From Callipepla californica brunnescens (Eukaryota > Chordata > Aves > Galliformes > Odontophoridae): a stretch of DNA of 64,000 bases. The first letter of the stretch is position 1, and every line of letters begins with the position of its first letter. The notes under the pieces were generated by a model. That model saw nothing but the letters and a program-made list of their open reading frames with translations. It had not been told where the DNA came from and searched no databases. The position numbers were made by a program, and so were the translations under genes. Positions 10,246 to 21,590 of the stretch are shown in pieces. The stretch lies in NCBI GenBank assembly GCA_023055505.1, contig JALIRH010000004.1:53263115-53327114 (forward strand). Direction: 5' to 3'.

Positions 10246-11404
10246 TTGGGGGGATTTTTTCGCGGGATTTTTCTGTGGGATTTTTTGAGGGATTTTGGGG
10301 GGATTTTTTGAGGGATTTTTTTGGGATTTTTTTGGGAGTTTTTGAGGGTTTTTTTGGGGTATTTTTGAGGGATTTTTGGGGAATTTTTAGGGGATTTTTT
10401 GAGGGTTTTTTTGGGGGATTTTTGGGGGATTTTTTGAGGGATTTTTTGAGGGATTTTTTGAGGGATTTTTTGAGGGATTTTTTGAGGGATTTTTTGAGGG
10501 ATTTTTGGGGAATTTTTAGGGGATTTTTGGGGGGATTTTTTGGGATTTTTTGAGGGGTTTTTTGGGGGATTTTCTGTGGGATTTTTGAGGGATTTTTTGG
10601 GGGATTTTTTGAGGGATTTTTTGAGGGGATTTTTTGGGGGATTTCTTGAGGGGATTTTTTGGGGGATTTTTTTAAGGGATTTTTTGAGGGATTTTTTGAG
10701 GGACTTTTTGGGATTTTTGAGGGATTTTTTGAGGGATATTTTGAGGATTTTTTGGGGGATTTTTTGAGGGGTTTTTAAGGGATTTTTTTGAGGGATTTTT
10801 TGGGGGATTTTTTGGGGGATTTTTTTTTGAGGGATTTTTTGGGGATTATTTTTTGGGGGATTTTTTGGGGGATTTTTTGGGGATTTTTTGGGGATTTTTT
10901 TGGTTTTTTTTTGCATGGATTTTTTGAGGGGATTTTTTGAGGGAATTTTTTCGGGATTTTTTGGGGGATTTTTTGAGGGATTTTTTTCGGTTTTTTTGAG
11001 GGATTTTATTGAGGATTTTTGGGGATTTTTTGGGGGATTTTTTTGTGGAATTTTGGAGGATTTTTTGAGGGATTTTTGGGGGATTTTTTGGAGGGATTTT
11101 TTGGGGACTTTTTGAGGGATTTTTTGGTTTTTTTTTTTTTTTTTTTGAGGGGTTTTTTGAGGGGTTTTTGGGGGATTTTTTTGGTTTTTTTGGGGGGGAT
11201 TTTTTGGGGTTTTTTTTTGCGATTTTTTAGAGATTTTTGGGGGGATTTTTTGAGGAATTTTTTGAGGGATTTTTTTTGAGGGATTTTTTTGACTTTTTGG
11301 GGGGAATTTTTGGGGGTTTTTTTTTGGGATTTTTTGGGGGATTTTTTTTGGTATTTTTTGGGATTTTTTTTTTTTTTGAGGGATTTTTGGGGTGATTTTG
11401 TGTG
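10246..11404 (+). repeat. T block 2: longest G/T minisatellite
   Basis: About 1.16 kb of ATTTTTTGAGGG-type 12-bp units, with perfect consecutive repeats at about 10,430-10,500. A G-quadruplex-compatible run with 7-nt loops lies at 10,855-10,893. On minus, the 12-bp period keeps a 477-codon frame open (10,071-11,504), a Lys/Pro/Ser repeat judged non-genic. Confidence 0.9.
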
Positions 11405-11643
11405 TTCCCGATGTCTCCTCTTGCCCAGAGCGGCCTGCTGAGCGCAACGGAGAATTCCCTCCGCACTCCGTGCTGCATCCATCGGGACCGGCGGAGCTGT
11501 GCATGTTCGGGGTCAGGTAGGACTAAGAGTGCTCCATGGATTTGGTCTCAGCTGCTGGACGCTGCACAGACAATTGCTCCGTCCAAATCCTCGCTGTTCC
11601 TCCCCAATCTCTGGCCCTAACTCCTCGCTGTCCCACCCCAATA
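11405..11643 (+). other. X block 2: exon-like (short form)
   Basis: The short form starts after GTGTTCCCGATGTCTCCTC. Splice-donor candidate GT at 11,517. A 72-codon plus frame (11,402-11,620) runs straight through the donor and is shared with the other short-form copies. Confidence 0.4.
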
Positions 11644-13335
11644 TCCCGCTGTTCTATTGCTCTATTCATCCGTTCCCTCATATTTCTATTCCTCTCTTTA
11701 TCTGTTCCCTCGATTCTATTTCTCTGTTATCTGTTCCGTCAACTGTTTCTCTCGTTATCTGTTCCCTCTTCTCTCTATTAATGTATTCCCTCTCTTCTAT
11801 TTCTCTGTATATCTGTTTCCTGATTTCTATTCCTCCATGAATCTCTACCCTTGATTCTGTTTCTCTATTTATCCGTTCCGTCTCTGTGCCCTCAATTCCA
11901 TTCCTCTATTCATCTGTTCCTTCTCTCTATTTATTTTTTGTTTAATCCCCCTTATATCTATTAGTCTATCAATCATTTCCCTCGATTCTATTTCTCTATT
12001 TATTGGTTCCCTGGATGATATTTATCTTTTAATCTGTTCCCTCGATTCCATTCCTCTATTTCTCTGTTCCCTCTCTATAGATCCAATCTTCTGTTCCAAC
12101 TTCTCTCTATACCTACTAAATTGTTCCCTCTTCTTTCTACTTCCCCTCATTCTATTTGCATATTAATCACTTCCCTCTGTTTTACTTGCATATTAATCAG
12201 CCCCCTCGATTCAATTTCTCTATTTATCTCGACCCGCTATTCTATTTTCCTATATAACAATTCCCTCAATACTGTTTCTCTATTTATCTGTGCCCTCAAT
12301 TTTATTTTTCTATAATCAGTTCCCTCTTCTCTCTACAAAATTATTACTTTATTTCCTCTTATATCTATTTCTCAATTTCTCTGTTCTCTCCATTCTATTT
12401 TTCTCTTTATGTGTTCCCTCCATTCTGTTCCTCTCGTGATCTGTTCCCTCTTCTCCCTATGAATTTATTCCCTCCATTCTATTTCTCATTGAATCTGTTC
12501 CCTCGATTCTTTTTCTCTATCAATCTCTTCCCTCTAATCTCTTTCTCTATTCATCTGTTCCCTCTTTTTTCTATTTCTCCATTTTTCTATTCCCTCATAA
12601 TTCTATTTCTCTATTTCTTTTCCATCTACTCCCCATTAATCTGTTCCCTCTATTCAATTTCCCTATTAATATCTTAACTCTTCTCTCTATTCATCTTTAC
12701 CTTCTATTCTATTTCTGTTTATTTGTTCCCTCAATTTTATTTCTCTGTTTTTGTATTCCCGATATTCTACTTCTCTATTTATCTGTTCTGTTTTCTATTT
12801 CTATATTGATCTGCACCCACTGTTCTATTTCTTGATGAATCCGTTCCCTCGCTTCTATTCCTCCCTTTGTCTCTTCCCTCTTCTTTCCATTCCTCTCGTT
12901 ATCTGTTCCCACTTCTCTCTATGGATTTATTCCCTCTCTTCTATTTCTCTATATCTGTTTCCTGAATTCTGTCTCTCTTAATCTCCACCCTCGATCCTAT
13001 TTCTCTGTTCATCTGTTCCCTCTAATCTATATCTCAGTTGATCTGTTCCCTCTTCTCCCTATCAATTTATTCCCTCAATTTTATTTCTCTATTAATCTAT
13101 ACCCTCTTCTCTCTATTAATCCCTTCATTCTCTTCTTCTTTTTCTCTATTAATCTGTATCCTCTATGCTATTTCTCTCTTCACCTATTCCCTCTGATTCC
13201 TCTCATTATCTGTTCCCTCTTCTATCCGTTTCTCTCTTCCCAATATTCTATTTCTCTATTTATCTGTTCCCTCAATACTATTTCACTCTTTATCTGTTTG
13301 CTCTATTCCATTCCTCTTTTCATCTGTGCCCAGTA
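11644..13335 (+). repeat. 30-bp satellite
   Basis: Up to about 13,130 near-collinear with 21,591-23,090. No gene seen. Confidence 0.9.
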
Positions 13336-13550
13336 TCTCTTTTGGGGTCATTATTCTTGGGGTCTATTTTGGGGTCTCTATGGGGTCGCTATGTATCGCT
13401 CTGGAGGTGCAGTATTTCTATACGGCCACAAGGCGGCGCTATGGCGTTGCAGTACCCATATCCACCACTGGGTGTCGCTGTGTCTCTGTGTCTCTATGGG
13501 GTCCCTGTGTCTCTATGTTTCTCTGCACATGAGCCCTTTACGGGGCGGCT
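13336..13550 (+). repeat. G block 4
   Basis: One full CTCF-bearing unit plus one short unit, ending CCTTTACGGGGCGG against a P block. Confidence 0.8.
13423..13441 (+). promoter_or_regulatory. CTCF-like motif 3
   Basis: Same 19-mer and orientation as at 4462. Confidence 0.45.
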
Positions 13551-13806
13551 TAATTAATTAATTGCGGCTTAATTAACTCATTATTGGCGCCTTAATTAAT
13601 TCACTCACCGCCGCTGCGTTAATTACTGGCGGCAGATTGCAGGGGCGGGTTTCAAAAGCGTGGCCCTATAGCGCTGCTGCCCTCCCTATAGCATTGCCCC
13701 ACTGCACTGCCCATAGCGCTGCCCCATAGCTCCGCTCCCTGCCCCATAGCGCTGCCCCATAGCTCCACTCCCTGCCCCATAGCGCCGCCCCATAGAGCTG
13801 CCCCAT
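13551..13806 (+). promoter_or_regulatory. P block 3 (GC box weakened)
   Basis: Here the core reads GCAGGGGCGGGTTTCAAAAG: the GCGGAGCGGGGAG part is shortened, bringing the GC box next to the AT-rich element. About two 33-bp CCCCATAG units follow. Confidence 0.35.
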
Positions 13807-14420
13807 TGGGGGGATTTTTTGGCGGGATTTTTCTGTGGGATTTTTTGAGGGATTTTTGGGGGATTTTTTTGGGAATTTTTGAGGTGTTTTTTTCGGTATT
13901 TTTTGAGGGATTTTTGAGGGATTTTGGGGGAATTTTTAGGGGATTTTTTGGGGATTTTTTGGGATTTTTTTGAGGGTTATTTTGGGGTATTTTTGAGGGA
14001 TTTTTTGGGGGATTTTTTTTCGGGATTTTTTTGGAGGGATTTTCTAAGGGATTTTTGGGGGGATTTTTTGAGGGATTTTTTTGTTTTTTTTGGGGGGGGA
14101 TTTTTTGGAGGATTTTTTGAGGGATTATTTAGGGGATTTTTTTGATTTTTTTATGGGGATTTTTTGGCAGGAGTTTTTGAGGGATTTTTGGGGGGATTTT
14201 TGGAGGGATTTTTGGGGGGGATTTTTGGGGGGATTTTTTGAGGCATTTTTTGGGGGATTTTTTGAGGGATTTTTTGAGGGATTTTTTTGGTTTTTTTTTG
14301 GGGGGGATTTATTTTTTGATTTTTGGGGGGATTTTGGGGGGATTTTTTTAGGGATTTTTTTGTGGGATTTTTGAGGGATTTTTTGGTTTTTTTTTTTTTG
14401 AGGGATTTTTGGGCTGATAT
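13807..14420 (+). repeat. T block 3: G/T minisatellite
   Basis: About 615 bp of G3-6/T6 alternation with GAGGG interruptions. Confidence 0.9.
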
Positions 14421-14690
14421 TGTGTGTTCCCGATGTCTCCTCTTGCCCAGAGCGGCCTGCTGAGCGCAACGGAGAATTCCCTCCGCACTCCGTGCTGCAT
14501 CCATCGGGACCGGCGGAGCTGTGCATGTTCGGGGTCAGGTAGGACTAAGAGTGCTCCATGGATTTGGTCTCAGCTGCTGGACGCTGCACAGACAATTGCT
14601 CCGTCCAAATCCTCGCTGTTCCTCCCCAATCTCTGGCCCTAACTCCTCGCTGTCCCACCCCAACCTCCGGCCCTCAGTCCTATTCGATCC
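14421..14690 (+). other. X block 3: exon-like (short form)
   Basis: Splice-donor candidate GT at 14,539. The core is identical or nearly so to X block 2. Confidence 0.4.
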
Positions 14691-15204
14691 TACATCTATT
14701 CATCTCTTCCCTCCATTCTATTTCTCTATGGATCTCTTCCCTCGATTCTATTCCTCCCTTCGTCACTTCCCTCTGTTTTCCATTCCTCTCGTTATCTGTT
14801 CCCTCTTCTCACTATTAATTAATTCCCTCTATTCTATTTCTCTCTATATCTGTTTCCTGAATTCTATTCCTCCATTAATCTCTCCCCTTGGTTCTATTTC
14901 TCTTTTTATCCGTGCCCTCGATTCCATTCCTCTATTCATCTGTTCCCAACATTCTATTAATCAAAGAATCTGTTCCAACTTCTCTCTATAAATCTATTAA
15001 ATGATTCCCTCTCCTTTCTATTTTTCTGTTAATCAGTTCCCTCCCTATTTCTCTGTTTAACTATTCCCACCATTCCATTTCTCTCTCCATCTGTTCCTGC
15101 CATTCTATTTCTCTATTTATCTGTTCCCTCTGTTCTATTTCTCTCTTCATCTGTCCCCTCTATTGACCTCTTCCCAATACTCCTTTCCATTCCCCCCTAT
15201 CCTC
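14691..15204 (+). repeat. 30-bp satellite
   Basis: Short run joining an X block to a C array. From about 14,840 paralogous to about 54,670-55,010. Confidence 0.9.
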
Positions 15205-16512
15205 TCTTTCTAACCTCGCTATTGCAGCCCATCCTCCGTCCTTAACTCCTCGCTATCTCAGCCCATCTTCTGCCTTCCAGTATCCGCTATTCCGGCCCAA
15301 TCTCCGTCCGTAACTCCTCGCTGTTCCTCCGCAATCTCTGTCCCAACTCTTCACACTCCACCCCAAACTCCGGCCCTAGATCCTCAGTGTTCTCCCCAGT
15401 CTCCGGCCCTAAATCCTCACTGTTACACCCCAATTCTGGCCCTAAATCCTCCCTCTCCCACCCCAAACTCCGGCCCTAAATCCTCCCTCTCCCACCCCAA
15501 AATCCGACTCTAAATCCTCCCTCTCCCACTCCAAACTCTGACCCTAAATCCTCCCTCTCCCACCCCAAACTCCGGCCCTAAATCCTCAGTGTTCCCCCCA
15601 ATCTCCGGCCCTAAATCCTCACTGTTACACCCCAATTCTGGCCCTAAATCCTCACTGTCACACCCCAATTTTGGCCCTAAATCCTCCCTCTCCCACCCCA
15701 AACTCTGGCCCTAAATCCTCCCTCTCCCACCCCAAACTCTGGCCCTAAATCCTCACTCTCCCACCCCAAACTCCGGCCCTAAATCCTCCCTCTCCCACTC
15801 CAAACTCTGACCCTAAATCCTCCCTCTCCCACTCCAAACTCTGACCCTAAATCCTCCCTCTCCCACCCCAAACTCCGGCCCTAAATCCTCGCTCTCCCAC
15901 CCCAAACTTTGGCCCTAGTCCTCCCTCTCCCACCCCAAACTCTGATCCTAAATCCTCACTCTCCCACCCCAAACCCCAGCCCTAAATCCTCCCTCTCCCA
16001 CCCCAAACTCTGATCCTAAATCCTCACTCTCCCACCCCAAACCCCAGCCCTAAATCCTCCCTCTCCCACCCCAAACTCCGGCCCTAAATCCTCCCTCTCC
16101 CACCCCAATTCTGACCCTAAATCCTCGCTCTCCCACCCCAAACTCTGGCCCTAAATCCTCGCTCTCCCACCCCAAACTTCGGCCCTAAATTCTTCCTCTC
16201 CCACTCCAATTCTGGCCCTAAATCCTTGCTCTCCCACCCCAAACTCCATCCCTAAATGCTCCCTCTCCCACCCCAAACTCTGGCCCTAAATCCTCCCTCT
16301 CCCACCCCAGACTCTGGCCCTAAATCCTCGCTCTCCCACCCCAAACTCCGGCCCTAAATGCTCCCTCTCCCACCCCAAACTCTGCCCGTGAATGCTGACT
16401 GTCTTGCTCCAAACTCCTGCACAAACTCCTCGCAGTTCCACACCAATCTCTGGCCCTAAATCCTTCCTCTTCCTCACCAATCTCTGGCCCCAGCTCCTCG
16501 CTCTTCCTTGCT
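15205..16512 (+). repeat. C array 1: 33-34-bp CCCTAAATCC minisatellite
   Basis: Roughly 38 units of GGCCCTAAATCCTCCCTCTC followed by CCACCCCAAACTC. Some units are 33 bp with GTTACACCCCAATT. Each holds one CCCTAA, but there is no telomeric tandem array. Minus-strand frames of 60-75 codons (DLGPE repeats) are by-products of the 33-bp variants. Confidence 0.9.
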
Positions 16513-16678
16513 CAACTTTTTTGGGAGGATTTTCTTGGAATTCTTATGGGTTATTTTGGGGGGATTATTTGAGTGGATATGTTTGGGGAATTTTTTGATA
16601 TTTTTGGGGGGATTTTTTCTGTTTTTGGGGGATTTTTAAAAGAATTTTTGGGGATTTTTTGTGGGATTTTGTGTGTTC
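16513..16678 (+). repeat. T block 4 (short, post-C form)
   Basis: Only about 165 bp, beginning TTTTTTGGGAGGATTTTCTT. It follows the C array directly, with no G or P block between. Confidence 0.85.
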
Positions 16679-16985
16679 CTGATGTCTCGTTCCTGCTTCC
16701 TGTGGCCGTGCGCTGGCCGCCACGCCGTCTCAGCTCTTGCCCAGAGCGGCCTGCTGAGCGCAATGGAGAATTCCCTCCGCACTCCGTGCTGCATCCATCG
16801 GGACCGGCGGAGCTGTGCATGTTCGGGGTCAGGTAGGACTAAGAGTGCTCCATGGATTTGGTCTCAGCTGCTGGACGCTGCACAGACAATTGCTCCGTCC
16901 AAATCCTCGCTGTTCCTCCCCAATCTCTGGCCCTAACTCCTCGCTGTCCCACCCCAACCTCCGGCCCTCAGTCCTATTCGGTCCT
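16679..16985 (+). other. X block 4: exon-like (long form)
   Basis: Long form with the GTGGCCGTGCGCTGGCCGCC leader. Splice-donor candidate GT at 16,833. The only copy with AATGGAG in the core. Confidence 0.4.
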
Positions 16986-17482
16986 ACATCTCTTCATCTC
17001 TTCCCTCCATTCCATTTCTCTATGGATCTCTTCCCTCGAATCTATTCCTCCCTTCATCTCTTCTTGCTTCTCTCCATTTCTCTCTTTACCTCTTTCCTCT
17101 GCTCTCTATTAATTTATTCCTTCAATTTTATTTCTCTATTAATCTATACCCTCTTCTCTCTATTAATCCTTTCATTCTATTCTTATTTTTCTCTATTAAT
17201 CTGTATCCTCTCTGCTATTTCTCTCTTCACCTATTCCCTCTGATCTATTTCCCTAATTATCTCTACCCGCTCTTCCATTTCTCTCTTTATCTGTTCCCGC
17301 TAATCCCTTTCTCCGTTCATCTGTTCCCAATGTAGTATTTCTCTATTCATCTCTTCCCTCTTTTCTCTGTAAGACGAATAATCTGTTCCAACTTCTCTCT
17401 ATAAATCGATTAAATTATTCCTTCTTCTGTCATCTATTTCTGTATTAATCCGTTCCCTCGTTTCTGTCTCTTTGTTTTTCTG
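16986..17482 (+). repeat. 30-bp satellite
   Basis: Near-identical to 32,356-32,862 and leads into an E remnant in both places. Confidence 0.9.
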
Positions 17483-17549
17483 TCCCCCACACCGATGCTC
17501 ACGGAACCGGGCCGATCCAGCGTGGTAAACCGTTGACGTTGTTGGAACT
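17483..17549 (+). mobile_element. E remnant: pre-primer-site segment
   Basis: About 65 bp matching E copy 2 around 23,785-23,848 (GGAACCGGGCCGATCCAGCG). It breaks off exactly where the primer-binding-site candidate would begin. Confidence 0.6.
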
Positions 17550-19980
17550 CAGTGTTCTCTCCATTCTATTTTTCCCTTTATGTGTTCCCTCCGTTCTTTT
17601 TTTCCCTTTATGTGTTCCCTCCATTCTATTCCTCTCATTATCTGTTCCCTCTTCTCTCTATTAATTTATTCCCTCTATTCTATTTCTCTGTATATCTGTT
17701 TCCTGAACTCTATTCCTCTATTAATCTCTCCCCTTTGTTCTATTCCTCTTTTTATCTGTGCCCTCAGTTCCATTCCTCTGTTCCCAATATTATATTTATC
17801 TAATAATCTGTTCCCTCTTCTCTCTATAGCTCTGGTCCACTTCTCTCTTTAAATCTATAAAATTATTCCCACTTCTTTCTACTTCTCTATTTACCTGTTC
17901 CCTCTTTATTCTATTACTTGTTCTCTCTTTATATTTTCCTATTAGTCTCTTCCCTCTACTTTATATTTCCCTATTTATCTGTTCCCTCTTTTTTCTCTTT
18001 CCATATTAATCTTTTTCCTCAATTCTGTTTTTCTCTTTATCTGTTCCCTCAATACAATTTCTCTGTTTATCTGTTCCCCTGATTCTATATCTCTATTTAT
18101 CTGTTCCCTCCAATCGATTTCACTATTAGTCCATTCCTTCGTCTCACTATTAATTTATTCCCTCTGCTCTATTCCTCAGTTAATCTCTTCCCTCTGCTCT
18201 ATTCCTCTGTTTATCTGTTTCCCCCTATACTATTTCTCTCGTTATCTGTTCCCAAGATTCTATTTCTCTCGTGATCTGTTCCCTCTTCTCTCTATTAATC
18301 TGTTCCCTCTATACCGTTTCTCTTTTTATTTGTCCCCTCTATTCTATTTCTCTATTCTATTTATCTCTTACTCTTCTCCCTGTATTCTATTTCTCTCATA
18401 ATCTGTTTCCCTCTTCTCTGTATTTCTCCCTTAATCTGGTCCCTCCATTCTATTTCTCTCTTCATCTGTTCCCTCTTCCCTCTCTTCATCTGTTCCCTCT
18501 CTTCTATTTCTCTTTTAATCTGTTCGCTCTATTCTATCTCTCTCTTCATCTGTTCCCTCTTCACTCTCCATCTCTCCTAATCGGTTCCCTCCATTCTTTT
18601 TCTCTCATTACATGTTTCCTCCATCCCATTTGTCTCTTAATCTCTTCCCTCTGTTATATTTCTCTGCTTATCCGTGCTCTCCGTTCCATTCCTCTATTTA
18701 TCCGTTCCCCCGATTCCATTCTTCCATTTCTCTGTTCCAACTTCTCTCTACAAATCTATTAAATTATTCCCACTTCTTTCTGCTTCTCTATTTATCTGTT
18801 CCCTCTATTTAATTTCTGTTTCTCTGTGCCCTCTTTTCACTCTTAATCAGTTCTATCTATACTATTTCTCTATTTATCAGTTCCCTCGATTCAGTTTCTC
18901 TATTTATCTCGACCCGCTATTCTATTTTCCTATATAGAAGTTCCCTCATTACTGTTTCTCTATTTATCTGTGCCCTCAATTCCATTCCTCTTCTCATCTG
19001 CTTCCTCTTCTCTCTATAAAAATTATTTATTCCCTCTTATATCTATTTCTCTGTTTATTTGTTCCTTCGATTCTATTCCTCTATTAATCAGTTCCCACTA
19101 TTCTATTTCTCTATTTATCTTTTCCCTCAGTTCTATTTCTCTATTTGACTCTTCCATTTATTCTAGCTCTCTTTTTATCTGTTCCCTCTCCTCCCTATCA
19201 TTCTATTCCCTCGATTCTATTTCTCTATTAATCTATTCACTCTTTTTGCTCTACATCTGTTCCCACAATACTATTTCTCTTTTTATTCTGTTCCCTCTTC
19301 TTCATATTTCTCTATTTCTCTTTCCTCGATTCTATTTCTCTATTTATCTCTTCCTTCAATTCTATTTCTCTGTTTATCTCTTCCCTCTGTTCTATTTCTC
19401 TATATATCGTTTTAATCTCCTCCCTATTACTCTGTTCCCTCGATTCAATTTTTGGATTAATATATTACCTCTTCTCTCTTCAATTCTTTTACCTCTGTTC
19501 TATTTCTCTATTTATCTGCTCCCACTATTTTATTTCTCTATTTTTCAGTTCCCTCTTCTATCTATTTCTCTCTTTATCCGTTCCCTCTTCTATTTTTCAA
19601 TTTATCCGTTCCCCCTATTCTGTTTCTCAATTTATCTATTCCCTCTGTTCAATTTCACTATTAATATATTGACTCTTCTCTCTATTAATCTTTTCTCTCT
19701 ATTCTATTTCTCTACTCATCTGTTCCCTCCATTCTATTCCTCTCGTTATCTGTTCCCTCTTCTATCCTTTTATCCCTTCCCGATATTCTATTTCCCTATA
19801 TATCTTTACCATCTACACCCCATAAATCTATTCCCTCTATTCAATTTCTCTATTCATATATTCCCTCTTCTCTCTAATAATTTATTCCCTCGGTTCTATT
19901 TCTCTTTTAATCCGTTCCCGCGATTCTATTTCTCTATTTATCTGTTCCCTCTTCTCCCCATTCCTCACTTCCCACTACTC
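17550..19980 (+). repeat. 30-bp satellite
   Basis: 17,550-19,010 is paralogous to 32,931-34,420, and part also to 26,500-27,400. 19,110-19,980 matches the approach to D block 1. The 375-codon frame at 18,970-20,097 is a repeat by-product (FPLFYFSIY periodicity). Confidence 0.9.
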
Positions 19981-20435
19981 CGTGTCTCTCTTTATTTGCC
20001 TCTTTTGTTTGGTTCTCATCTCCGTGGGGAGACGGCCATCTCAGGAGATGCTTGCCTGGCACACAGCACGGGATTTGTGACGGGGTTTGTCACGTAGACC
20101 GGAGGAATCTGGAAGATAAATAGAGGGATCCCGCAGCTACAGAGTTGGGGTTTTCTCTTTGGAGAGCCTTCCCGAGCTGATCCCTGTTGGCTGCTGCCCC
20201 TCTCGGGGTTGACTCCCTCGCTGCTTCTCCGGTGCTGACCCCTCGCTGCTTCTCCAGGACAACCGCTCGCTGCCCTTCACAGTGTCCCCCTTCCCCATCT
20301 CCCTGCTCGATGTTGGTAAGAAACTGCTCGGACCGACACCTGAACCGTTGTTTCTGAATCTGATGCCGAGTATGCACGTCATCTGAAGAGCCTCGTCTGC
20401 CTCCTTTGTATTGGAGCGTGACTGGGGTCTCCGTG
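19981..20435. other. D block 2: TATA-bearing unique block
   Basis: About 98% identical to D block 1 by eye. ATAAATAG lies at 20,116-20,123. The splice-like CTTCTCCAG/GTAAGA pair is preserved. Confidence 0.35.
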
Positions 20436-20467
20436 GGGTTCACGTTTGGGGTCTCTGTGGGGTTCAC
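20090..20467 (-). CDS. hypothetical 125-codon ORF in D block 2
   Basis: Counterpart of the ORF at 9379-9753, ending at the same TGA and starting at a different upstream ATG in G-type sequence. All codons of the shared part are open. Differences from copy 1 are mainly third-position (six of eight synonymous). No domain is recognised. Arg/Gln/Glu-rich composition suggests a soluble or nucleic-acid-associated product if translated, which is speculation. Confidence 0.2.
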   Translation of the reverse strand: MNPTETPNVNPTETPVTLQYKGGRRGSSDDVHTRHQIQKQRFRCRSEQFLTNIEQGDGEGGHCEGQRAVVLEKQRGVSTGEAARESTPRGAAANRDQLGKALQRENPNSVAAGSLYLSSRFLRST

Positions 20468-20665
20468 ATGTGTGGTCGCAGTGTATCTCTATGGAGGTGC
20501 AGTGCCCATATCCCACCACTGGGTGTCGCTGTCTCTATGTGTCTCTATGGGGTCGCTGTGTATCTCCATGGAGGAGCAGTACCCATATCTCACCACTGGG
20601 TGTCGCTGTGTCTCTATGGGGTCACTATGTCTCTATGGGAACCCATAGGGACCCACAGAGACCCC
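20436..20665 (+). repeat. G block 5 (D-associated form)
   Basis: GGTCGCTGTGTATC units with CCCATATC(C/T)CACCACTGGG. No CTCF-like insert. Confidence 0.8.
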
Positions 20666-20835
20666 ATATTAATTAATTAACGGCGCCTTAATTAACTCAT
20701 TATTGGCGCCTAATTAATTCGCTCACTGCCGCTGCGTTAATGAATGGCGGCTGATTGCGGGGGCGGAGCGGGGAGGGCTTGAAAAGCGCGGCCCCATAGC
20801 GCCGCTGTTTTTTCTATAGTACGGCCCCACCGCGC
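20666..20835 (+). promoter_or_regulatory. P block 4
   Basis: TTAATTAATTAACGGCGCC, TTATTGGCGCC and the GC-box core, with GAAAAGCGCGG in place of CAAAAG. No 33-bp CCCCATAG expansion. Confidence 0.4.
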
Positions 20836-21345
20836 TGCGTTGGGAGGGAGTTTTGGCGGGAAGTTCTGAGGTGATTTTTGGCGGGAATTTTTGTGGGGTT
20901 TTGAGGGGATTTTTCTGTGGGATTTTCTGTGGGATTTTTGGGGGAATTTTGAGGGATTTTTTGAGGGATTTTTTGAGGGATTTTTTGAGGGATTTTTTGG
21001 GGATTTTTTGGGGGGATTTTTGAAGGGATTTTTGAGGGATTTTTCTGTGGGATTTTTTGGGGGATTTTTTGGGGGATTTTTTGGGAGATTTTTTGAGGGA
21101 TTTTTTTGAGGGATTTTTTGAGGGATTTTTTTGGGATTTTTTGAGGGATTTTTTTTGTTTTTTTGAAAGGGATATTTTGAGAGATTTTTTGAGGGATTTT
21201 TTGGGGGATTTTTTGAGGGATTTTTGGGGGATTTTTTGAGGATTTTTGGGGGGATTTTTTGAGGGATTTTTTGATTTTTTGGGGGATTTTTTTTAGGGAT
21301 TTTTAGGGATTTTTTTTTTTTTTTGAGGGATTTTTGTGGTGATTT
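20836..21345 (+). repeat. T block 5: G/T minisatellite
   Basis: About 510 bp, against 1.16 kb at the paralogous T block 2, so the array length has changed since duplication. Confidence 0.9.
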
Positions 21346-21590
21346 TGTGTGTTCCCGATGTCTCCTCTTGCACAGAGCGGCCTGCTGAGCGCAACGGAGA
21401 ATTCCCTCCGCACTCCGTGCTGCATCCATCGGGACCGGCGGAGCTGTGCATGTTCGGGGTCAGGTAGGACTAAGAGTGCTCCATGGATTTGGTCTCAGCT
21501 GCTGGACGCTGCACAGACAATTGCTCCGTCCAAATCCTCGCTGTTCCTCCCCAATCTCTGGCCCTAACTCCTCGCTGTCCCACCCCAATA
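21346..21590 (+). other. X block 5: exon-like (short form)
   Basis: Splice-donor candidate GT at 21,464. TTGCACAG replaces TTGCCCAG. Confidence 0.4.

Noticed and set aside
11402..11620. 72-codon plus ORF shared by short-form X blocks as a peptide gene
   Set aside because: It runs through the candidate splice donor, lacks any domain, and copy differences include several replacements and frame-specific changes.
15205..16512. CCCTAA motifs as interstitial telomere repeats
   Set aside because: Only one CCCTAA per 34-bp unit; no tandem TTAGGG array.
18970..20097. Long plus-strand open frames (375, 322 and 256 codons) encoding Phe/Tyr/Leu/Ser-rich proteins that look like membrane proteins
   Set aside because: They follow the 30-bp period exactly (10 residues), exist in two or three frames at once, and contain no non-repetitive domain.
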